A stretch of DNA of 33,318 nucleotides from Bacteroides sp. (GTDB lineage: Bacteria > Bacteroidota > Bacteroidia > Bacteroidales > Bacteroidaceae): assembly GCA_017621035.1 (NCBI GenBank), contig JAGATY010000004.1, positions 1 to 33,318 of the forward strand. Reading direction: 5' to 3'. How positions within the stretch are numbered: position 1 is the first letter of the stretch; each line of letters begins with the position of its first letter. The translations under genes and the position numbers were made by a program. Shown here one piece after another: positions 1-5,957 of the stretch. Below the pieces are notes generated by a model, which saw nothing but the letters and a program-made list of their open reading frames with translations, had not been told where the DNA came from and did no database searches.

Positions 1-10
1 GGGAATATGA

Positions 11-100
11 CGTATCTTTGGCATATTGAATATTTGAATGCCTAAAGATACGAAAACTTTAGGATATACCAAAGCCCTTGCTTGTGAAAGTAGGGGCTTT
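11..100. other. Two further hairpins at the left edge
   Basis: Two imperfect inverted repeats lie in the first 100 bases. In the first, cgtatctttggcat (11-24) pairs with the segment at 38-52, with one bulge. In the second, aaagccc near 71 pairs with ggggcttt near 93-100. Neither has a convincing T-run. They may belong to the 3' region of a gene outside the window. No coding region is seen in 1-185. Confidence 0.4.
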
Positions 101-111
101 GTGATAAAAAA

Positions 112-141
112 TGAGGGCGTGCCGATTTTTGACACACCCTC
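112..141 (-). terminator. Rho-independent terminator of the fimbrillin genes
   Basis: Read on the minus strand, a stem of gagggtgtg paired with cacgccctc (one wobble) closes a loop of about 11 nt and is followed by a T-rich tail (attttttat). It lies about 45 bp past the stop of the minus-strand gene ending at 186, the expected place for its terminator. Confidence 0.7.
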
Positions 142-185
142 CATCAGTATGTATTGAAATATCTTTCTCATTTTCTTTTCCTCCA

Positions 186-1070
186 TTAGATTAAGTCTGT
201 TTCAGAATCATTGTCCCAACCGTTACCAAACGGATTGCCGATGTTGTCCGTTATTACTTGCCCGATAGTCACCTTGTTCTTGCCTACCTTGAGGCTGAAT
301 GTGTAGTGGGTGCCGGCTGTGAGGGTAAGGTAATTATCCTCGGACATCTTTGCTTCCAACCTTTTGTCTCCGGTAAATTCACCGATGTCGATTTTGACAA
401 ACGTATCTCCTAACGTGTAGGTACCTGCCGGGATGTATGCGCTACAGTCATAGTGATAGTCAGCGTTGCTGTCGGCGGTAGAACAGTAGGCTGTCACTTC
501 GGGAATAGAGCTGTCTTTTGTCATCACATAGAGGTCGGTGATGGGGGTTTGTTCCGTTCCCGTTCCCTTCTGGAACTCGCCGTCGAGATACACTTTGAAA
601 GTCACCTTGGCAAAATGGTGCTTGAAGTTGAGCGAGAGCGACCCGTCTGTGGCAACCGTGCCGGTAGCTGTCATAACATCGGCAGCATTGAAAGCGTCCA
701 CGTCGCTCTGGTCTTCGGTGAGCGCCACAGAGTAGTCGGTGGCTGAGGTGAAGGTGACGGTCTCTCCCCTGTGTGCCAAAGCGGTGACATTTGTTCCCAG
801 TTTATCCACCTTGACAGCATTCCACCCTGTACTCTCAGTGTAGGTCATTTGGTGGGTGGTGTGTACTCCGTCGTTCCACAGCTCCAGGGTAAAGTCACCG
901 GTAAAGGTTTCGGTGTTCGTTGCCTCTTCTCCCTCAGTGGCGGTGCGTGTCAGGATAGTGATTTCCTTTTTGTCGCCATCGGGTGCCATGGGGTCATCCT
1001 CGTTGCTGCACGCCGTCAGTGTGAGGGCGAGGGCTGCCAGCAGGCAGGCTAATGTTTTGTTCTTTCTCAT
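186..1070 (-). CDS. Fimbrillin-family (Mfa1/FimA-like) lipoprotein
   Basis: A 294-residue secreted lipoprotein. The first 21 residues form a lipoprotein signal peptide (basic MRKNK, a Leu/Ala-rich core, lipobox LTAC with Cys21). The Ser-Asn-Glu-Asp-Asp after the Cys fits the acidic Bacteroidetes signal for surface export. The mature part is rich in Thr, Asp and Gly with short beta-strand-like stretches, as in fimbrillin-family proteins that serve as pilus subunits or surface adhesins. No catalytic motif is visible. It lies 29 bp downstream of a second lipoprotein of the same type, so the two are probably co-transcribed, ending at the hairpin at 112-141. The family call rests on overall character, lipobox and pairing; the exact subfamily (stalk, tip or anchor) cannot be told from sequence alone. 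Confidence 0.7.
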   Translation of the reverse strand: MRKNKTLACLLAALALTLTACSNEDDPMAPDGDKKEITILTRTATEGEEATNTETFTGDFTLELWNDGVHTTHQMTYTESTGWNAVKVDKLGTNVTALAHRGETVTFTSATDYSVALTEDQSDVDAFNAADVMTATGTVATDGSLSLNFKHHFAKVTFKVYLDGEFQKGTGTEQTPITDLYVMTKDSSIPEVTAYCSTADSNADYHYDCSAYIPAGTYTLGDTFVKIDIGEFTGDKRLEAKMSEDNYLTLTAGTHYTFSLKVGKNKVTIGQVITDNIGNPFGNGWDNDSETDLI

Positions 1071-1099
1071 ATAGTCTTTCGTTTTACTGTTATTCCTAT

Positions 1100-2011
1100 T
1101 TATTCTGTTTTAAGGTCGTCACCCTCTGTTGAACTCCATTTGTCGGCGGTGATGCCACCCATCTCTACGATGGCGTTGTTCAGCAGGTAGGCTTTGCCGG
1201 CGGTGAGGGTCAGCGGGTCGTCGGAGGTGGCAGTGTAGCTGGTCTTTCCGGTGCGGTCGCTGCGGGTGATGGTGAAGGTGCCGGTCGGGGCGGTGCCATC
1301 CATCGGGGCGGTGGTGCTGCCGTAGAAGTAGGCATTTCCGTCGGCATCGGTCGTGGCGGTGTAGGTGTCGGCCTGGAATCCGTCGGCGGGAGCGTAGTTG
1401 CTTCCGGCAGTGAGGGTAATGGTGACGTCCGGTATACCGGTGTAGACACGCAAGCGTGCCTGCTCCGTCTTCCAGGCGGGAGTGGCTGCGGTGCCGGAGA
1501 GGGTCCACAGCTCGGGGGCGCTGGTGCGGGCATCGGTGCAGGGGGCGAGGGTGTTTCCGGTGGTGGTGTCCCACTGCAGCTCGGGGGCGTAGTAGAGGAC
1601 GGCGGTGGAGCCTACGTCGGTAGCCAGTTCGTCAATCACCAGGCTGGCGTTGAGCTGTCCGCTACTGTTCAGGGAGACGTCGGGATGACTGCTGCTCCAC
1701 GCCGAGCCGTCGTAGGTCAGCGTGGCATAGATGTCGGCACTCTTCTCTGCCGCATCCAGGGTGTAGGTGAAGTGGGCGTGCAACATCACGCGGTCGCCAC
1801 CGGCCCAGGCGGAGCCGGCTTCGGCATTGGCGCGTGTCTGTCCGCCGCCGCCCCCATCGTCCTGTTCTCCACTATCGTTTTCATGGAACGACGGCCGCGC
1901 ATGGAGCGAGATGCCCAGCGGCACCGTGGTTCGGCAAGGGGTTAATGACTGCTCCTCGGCGCAGGAGGCGAAGAGGAGGGCTGCGAGGGGGATGAGATTC
2001 TTTAGTTTCAT
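1100..2011 (-). CDS. Fimbrillin-family lipoprotein, first gene of the pair
   Basis: A 303-residue predicted lipoprotein. Signal peptide MKLKNLIPLAALLFASC with lipobox Cys17, followed by Ala-Glu-Glu. A low-complexity acidic and Gly-rich linker (about residues 45-57, including five consecutive Gly) leads to a Thr/Ala/Gly/Asp-rich beta-type domain. Its ending (LTLTAGKAYLLNNAIVEMGG) resembles the segment close to the C terminus of many fimbrillin-like proteins (LTAGTHYTFSLKV in the neighbour). It is the promoter-proximal gene of the two. No clear TAnnTTTG box was found upstream; a near match with one extra base (TATTTTTTG on the minus strand) lies near 2058-2066. The gene is GC-rich, so several shadow frames are open. 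A surface-adhesin or pilus role is inferred from the family. Confidence 0.62.
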   Translation of the reverse strand: MKLKNLIPLAALLFASCAEEQSLTPCRTTVPLGISLHARPSFHENDSGEQDDGGGGGQTRANAEAGSAWAGGDRVMLHAHFTYTLDAAEKSADIYATLTYDGSAWSSSHPDVSLNSSGQLNASLVIDELATDVGSTAVLYYAPELQWDTTTGNTLAPCTDARTSAPELWTLSGTAATPAWKTEQARLRVYTGIPDVTITLTAGSNYAPADGFQADTYTATTDADGNAYFYGSTTAPMDGTAPTGTFTITRSDRTGKTSYTATSDDPLTLTAGKAYLLNNAIVEMGGITADKWSSTEGDDLKTE

Positions 2012-2183
2012 ATCCGATTTCTATTTATGGTTGTAAACATCGTACACTAATCGGGTACAAAAAATACATATTTGTGAAATAAAACAAAATGATTTGGAAA
2101 AGAAATGCTGGGATTGTGCAAGAAATATTCAAAGAGAAGTGAAATTTTCCTGTCAGTATGTTCACGATTTCCGCAAAACCCTG

Positions 2184-2191
2184 TATCTTTG
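2184..2191 (+). promoter_or_regulatory. Promoter -7 box (TATCTTTG) for the amidophosphoribosyltransferase-carAB unit
   Basis: TATCTTTG matches the Bacteroides -7 consensus TAnnTTTG. It is the only strong match in the gap between the divergent fimbrillin genes and the ATG at 2322. No clear -33 TTTG box is seen. It would give a leader of about 125 nt that contains the hairpin at 2263-2304. Confidence 0.5.
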
Positions 2192-2262
2192 CCGCCGAAA
2201 CCAATGCAACTAAGACAAATGGGTACGAAGAGGTACGCACAGAAGAATACAGAACTCGGAAG

Positions 2263-2304
2263 AGGCTTCGCACGGAACGGGTGTTCCGCACGGAGCCTTT
2301 TTTT
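2263..2304 (+). terminator. Hairpin plus T-run in the leader: candidate attenuator
   Basis: The arms at 2263-2278 and 2283-2298 pair over 16 positions (13 Watson-Crick, one G-T, two mismatches) around a tight GGGT loop and run straight into seven T's. This is a canonical intrinsic terminator, but no plus-strand gene precedes it in the window, and it ends only 17 bp before the ATG at 2322. It therefore looks like a terminator inside the 5' leader. A short open frame from ATG 2219 runs through it and ends at 2341 inside the gene, so a leader-peptide mechanism is conceivable but unproven. Confidence 0.6.
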
Positions 2305-2321
2305 ATATAATATAATGTGTC

Positions 2322-4184
2322 ATGGAACAACTGAAGCATGAATGCGGCGTGGCGATGATTCGCCTGCTGAGGCCGCTGGAGTATTACGAGCAGAAGTATG
2401 GCTCGCGGATGTACGGGCTGCACAAACTCTATCTGTTGATGGAGAAGCAGCACAACCGCGGACAGGAGGGCGCCGGCATGGTGTGCGTCAAGCTGGACGC
2501 CCGTCCGGGTGAGGAGTACATGTTCCGCGAGCGGGCACTGGGAGCAGGCGCCATCACGGAGATTTTCGACCGCCTGCAACTGCCCACCGCCTGCGAACTC
2601 TACATGGGACACCTCCGGTACAGCACTACCGGGAAGCGTGGCCTTTCTTATGTCCATCCCTTCCTCCGCCGCAGCAACTACCGCGCCAACAACCTCGCCC
2701 TGTGCGGCAATTTCAACATGACCAACGTAGACGAAACCTTCCATCGCATCACCGACGAGGGGCAGCATCCGCGACAGTATGCCGACACCTACATCATGCT
2801 GGAACAGGTGGGACATCGCCTGGACCGTGAGGTGGAACATCTCTACGACGCCTGCCGCGCCCGGGGACTGAAGGGCATGGAGGCCACGGCCTACATCGAA
2901 GCCCACATCGACCTGGCCAACGTGTTGCGCACGGCCAGCCGTGATTGGGACGGAGGTTACGTGATGTGTGGCGTGACGGGAAGCGGAGAGAGCTTTGCCC
3001 TGCGCGACCCCTGGGGCATCCGTCCGGCCTACTGGTACATGGACGACGAGGTGATGGTGCTGGCCTCCGAACGACCCGTCATCCAGACGGTGCTGAACGT
3101 GACGGCCGAGCGCGTGAACGAACTGCAGCCCGGACAGGCACTACTCCTCAGTAAGGCGGGACAGCTGCGGTTAGAGCAAATCAATCCCGCCCGGGAGAAG
3201 CGGGCATGCTCCTTCGAGCGCATCTACTTCAGCCGGGGAAGTGACGTGGATATATATAAGGAAAGGAAACTGCTGGGCGAGAAGCTGGTGGCACCCGTGC
3301 TGGAGGCCATCGGCGGAGACATTGCCCACACGGTCTTCTCCTTCATCCCCAACACCGCCGAGGTGGCCTTCTACGGACTGCTGGAGGGATTCGACAACTA
3401 CCTGAACGAGCTGAAGGTGCGCCAGATAGAGGCACTGGGCCACAACCCCGACCACAACGAGCTGGAGCGCATCCTCTCCCTGCGCATCCGCAGCGAGAAG
3501 GTGGCCATCAAGGACATCAAGCTGCGCACCTTCATCGCCGAGGGGAACAGCCGCAACGACCTGGCCGCCCACGTCTACGACATCACCTACGGAAGCCTCC
3601 GAGCGGGGGTGGACAACCTGGTCGTCATCGACGACAGCATCGTGCGCGGCACTACCCTCCGGCAGAGCATCATCGGCATACTGGACCGCCTCGGGCCGAA
3701 GAAGATTGTCATCGTCAGCTCCTCGCCGCAGGTGCGCTACCCCGACTACTACGGCATCGACATGGCCAGCATGGAGCAGTTCATTGCCTTCCGTGCTGCC
3801 ATCGCCCTGCTGAAGGAGCGGGGCAGGGAAGACATCATCACCTCGGCCTACCGCAAGGCCAAGGCACAGGAGGCTCTCCCCAAAGAGCTGATGCAGAACC
3901 CCGTGAAGGACATCTACGCCCCCTTCACCGACCGGGAAATCTCCGCCAAGATGGTGGAACTCCTCACCCCGCCGGGCACACGGGCGCAGGTGGAGATTGT
4001 CTACCAGACGCTGGACGGCCTGCACGAGGCCTGCCCCAACCACACGGGCGACTGGTACTTCAGCGGAGACTATCCCACACCGGGCGGAGTGAAGCTGCTG
4101 AACAAATCGTTTATAGAATACATTGAAACCACATGGCACGCAGATGACGCAGATGCGGCAGATTTGCGCGGATTGAAAATATAA
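2322..4184 (+). CDS. Amidophosphoribosyltransferase, long divergent PurF-type
   Basis: A 620-residue PurF-like enzyme, predicted to make phosphoribosylamine from PRPP and glutamine (first step of purine synthesis). The N-terminal class II glutaminase begins at Cys8 (HECGVAM), implying removal of a seven-residue propeptide to expose the nucleophile; RGQEGAG and the FALRDPWGIRP stretch are typical of the domain. The PRPP-binding loop VVIDDSIVRGTT is at residues 434-445. Between them a segment of roughly 100 residues is unlike standard PurF: the usual PDSG motif is replaced by SFIPNTAEVAF, and the protein is about 130-150 residues longer than ordinary PurF. A separate purF may exist elsewhere in the genome, so no symbol is given. 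It is followed by carA in the same unit. The last 15 residues (606-620) and the stop codon come from a palindromic repeat (4136-4221). Confidence 0.85.
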   Translation: MEQLKHECGVAMIRLLRPLEYYEQKYGSRMYGLHKLYLLMEKQHNRGQEGAGMVCVKLDARPGEEYMFRERALGAGAITEIFDRLQLPTACELYMGHLRYSTTGKRGLSYVHPFLRRSNYRANNLALCGNFNMTNVDETFHRITDEGQHPRQYADTYIMLEQVGHRLDREVEHLYDACRARGLKGMEATAYIEAHIDLANVLRTASRDWDGGYVMCGVTGSGESFALRDPWGIRPAYWYMDDEVMVLASERPVIQTVLNVTAERVNELQPGQALLLSKAGQLRLEQINPAREKRACSFERIYFSRGSDVDIYKERKLLGEKLVAPVLEAIGGDIAHTVFSFIPNTAEVAFYGLLEGFDNYLNELKVRQIEALGHNPDHNELERILSLRIRSEKVAIKDIKLRTFIAEGNSRNDLAAHVYDITYGSLRAGVDNLVVIDDSIVRGTTLRQSIIGILDRLGPKKIVIVSSSPQVRYPDYYGIDMASMEQFIAFRAAIALLKERGREDIITSAYRKAKAQEALPKELMQNPVKDIYAPFTDREISAKMVELLTPPGTRAQVEIVYQTLDGLHEACPNHTGDWYFSGDYPTPGGVKLLNKSFIEYIETTWHADDADAADLRGLKI

Positions 4185-4221
4185 TCTGCGGTCATCTGCA
4201 CAATCTGCGTCATCTGCGTGC
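4136..4221. repeat. Palindromic repeat, gcagatgacgcagat type, across a gene end
   Basis: Arms at 4136-4174 and 4183-4221 are inverted copies matching at about 32 of 39 positions, including 19 consecutive bases at the outer ends. The left arm encodes HADDADAADLRG at the C terminus of the amidophosphoribosyltransferase, the loop holds its stop codon (4182-4184), and the right arm ends 26 bp before the carA start. Each arm is itself made of near-repeats of gcagatgacgcagat. The transcript could form a long hairpin between the two genes. Confidence 0.8.
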
Positions 4222-4247
4222 TACTAATAAACAAGGAGACAACAACA

Positions 4248-5381
4248 ATGAAGAACGTAACATTGATTCTCGACGACGGCACCCGCTTCACGGGCCGCTC
4301 GTTCGGGTACGAAAAGGAGGTGGCGGGCGAAGTGGTGTTCAACACCGCCATGACGGGATACCCCGAGAGCCTGACCGACCCCTCGTATGCCGGTCAGCTG
4401 ATGGTGCTGACTTACCCGCTGGTGGGAAACTACGGCGTGCCGCCCTGCACCACCGGAGCCGACGGACTGCCCACCTATCTGGAGAGCGGCCGCATCCATG
4501 CCGACGCCATCATCGTGAGCGACTACAGCGAACGCTTCAGCCACTGGAACGCGGCCGAGAGTCTGGCCGACTGGCTGAGGCGCGAACACATCCCCGGCAT
4601 CACGGGCATCGACACCCGCGCACTGACGCAAATCCTCCGCGAGCGGGGCGTGATGATGGGGAAAATCTTGTTTAATGAAGAAGATTTCCAAACACAGAGA
4701 CACAAAGACACGGAGGAAACCATCTCTGTGTCTCCGTGTCTCTGTGTTCCCAACTATGGCAGCATCAACTACGTGGACCGAGTCTCCTGCAAGGAGATTA
4801 TCCGCTACAACGAGGGCGCCGGAAAGAAGGTTCTTCTCGTGGATTGCGGCGTGAAAGCCAACATAATAAGGTGTCTGCTGAAGAGGGGCGTCGAGGTCAT
4901 CCGCGTGCCGTGGAACTACGACTTCAGCGGGCTGCAGTACGACGGGCTCTTCATCAGCAACGGGCCGGGCGACCCCGATACCTGCGATGCCGCCGTGCAG
5001 AACATCCGCCGAGCCATGACCGACCCCTCGCTCCCCATCTTCGGCATCTGCATAGGCAACCAGCTGCTGGCCAAGGCCGCCGGAGCCTCCGTCTACAAGC
5101 TGAAGTACGGACACCGCAGCCACAACCAGCCCGTGCGGAGGGTGGGCACCAACCGATGCTTCATCACCAGCCAGAACCACGGCTATGCGGTGGACGCCGA
5201 CACGCTGCCCGCCGACTGGGAACCGCTCTTCGTCAACATGAACGACGGCTCCAACGAGGGCATCCGCCACCGCACCAACCCCTGGTTCTCCGCCCAGTTC
5301 CACCCCGAGGCGTGCAGCGGGCCTACCGACACGGAGTTCCTCTTCGACGAGTTTGTCCGCCTCGTGGCTCCGAAATCTTAG
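4248..5381 (+). CDS. carA: Carbamoyl-phosphate synthase, small (glutaminase) subunit
   Basis: 377 residues from the ATG at 4248, preceded by aaggag at 4233-4238. It hydrolyses glutamine and channels ammonia to CarB for carbamoyl phosphate, the precursor of pyrimidines and arginine. The N-terminal CPSase small-subunit domain (about 1-140) has FNTAMTGYPESLTDPSY and GIDTRALTQILRERG; the class I amidotransferase domain (about 193-377) has nucleophile Cys268 in GICIGNQ and His352/Glu354 in FHPEA. An in-frame palindrome at 4691-4748 encodes residues 149-167 (QRHKDTEETISVSPCLC), in the linker between the domains, so the fold is probably intact. The next gene is carB, separated by a minisatellite and another copy of the same palindrome. 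A TTG/ATG 30 bp upstream could extend the frame, but the repeat lies there and the SD supports 4248. Confidence 0.95.
   Translation: MKNVTLILDDGTRFTGRSFGYEKEVAGEVVFNTAMTGYPESLTDPSYAGQLMVLTYPLVGNYGVPPCTTGADGLPTYLESGRIHADAIIVSDYSERFSHWNAAESLADWLRREHIPGITGIDTRALTQILRERGVMMGKILFNEEDFQTQRHKDTEETISVSPCLCVPNYGSINYVDRVSCKEIIRYNEGAGKKVLLVDCGVKANIIRCLLKRGVEVIRVPWNYDFSGLQYDGLFISNGPGDPDTCDAAVQNIRRAMTDPSLPIFGICIGNQLLAKAAGASVYKLKYGHRSHNQPVRRVGTNRCFITSQNHGYAVDADTLPADWEPLFVNMNDGSNEGIRHRTNPWFSAQFHPEACSGPTDTEFLFDEFVRLVAPKS
4691..4748. repeat. Palindromic repeat, acacagagacac type, inserted in frame in carA
   Basis: Arms at 4691-4715 and 4724-4748 match as inverted copies at 22 of 25 positions around an 8-nt loop. 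The same element recurs in noncoding DNA at 5827-5906 and 23791-23846, so it is a dispersed repeat and not native carA sequence. Here it is translated, giving residues 149-167 of CarA with no stop codon. Confidence 0.88.
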
Positions 5382-5385
5382 CCGA

Positions 5386-5795
5386 AGAACCTTTCGGAGC
5401 GGTACGAAAGGGTGAAAAACCACTTCGACACCGCCACGAAGCGGTACGAAACGGCTACGAAGCACTTCGAAGGCACCTCGGAGCGGTACGAAACGGCTGC
5501 GAAGCACTTCGACGACGCCTCGGAGCGGTACGAAATGGCTACGAACCCCTTCGACGGCGTTTCGGAGCGGTCGACGGCGGTGCCGAACCACTTCGCAGGC
5601 TTCACGGAGCAGTACGAGGCGGTGCCGAACCACTTCGCCGGCGTCACGGAGCGGTCGGCGGCGGTGTCGAAGCACTTCGGCGGCATCTCGGAGCGGTCGG
5701 CGGCGGTGCCGAAGCACTTCGGCGGCACTTCGGAGTGGTACGAAACGGTGCCGAACCCCTTCGCCGGCATTTCGGAGCGGTACGAAGCCCCCTTG
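5386..5795. repeat. 42-bp minisatellite between carA and carB
   Basis: Eight full 42-bp units begin at 5421, 5463, 5505, 5547, 5589, 5631, 5673 and 5715, flanked by partial units from about 5386 and from 5757 to about 5793. Each unit starts cacttcg or cccttcg, has a central cggagcggtacgaa-type core, and ends cgaag or cgaac, so each junction is a small dyad (cgaag-ca-cttcg). Because 42 is a multiple of three and units lack stops, at least two plus-strand and two minus-strand frames stay open throughout, including a GTG-started frame at 5412-5819 that would encode a 14-residue repeat peptide (HFGGTSERYETVPK-like). I see no convincing start signals and treat it as a noncoding array. Confidence 0.88.
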
Positions 5796-5826
5796 CAATT
5801 AAAATTTGTATGGATTTAATATTCTT

Positions 5827-5906
5827 AGAACACAGAGACGCAAAGACACGGAGTCTTTGTATTTATAGATAAGTTTTTTCTCTGTGTCTCCGTGTCTCTG
5901 TGTTCT
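5827..5906. repeat. Palindromic repeat, acacagagacac type, upstream of carB
   Basis: Arms at 5827-5853 and 5880-5906 match as inverted copies at 23 of 27 positions, with a 26-nt AT-rich loop. This is the same family as the insert in carA, but with a longer loop and in noncoding sequence, ending about 50 bp before the carB start codon. Confidence 0.85.
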
Positions 5907-5957
5907 GAAAATACATTTAAAAACAATCTCTTAGGATTTAACCCAAAACTCAGCATT

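Noticed and set aside
5421-5756. CRISPR array
   Set aside because: The whole 42-bp unit repeats with no unique spacers, and no cas gene is nearby.
5412-5819. A 135-residue repeat protein between carA and carB
   Set aside because: GTG start without a good ribosome site, and the other frames are equally open; kept as an array, not called as a gene.
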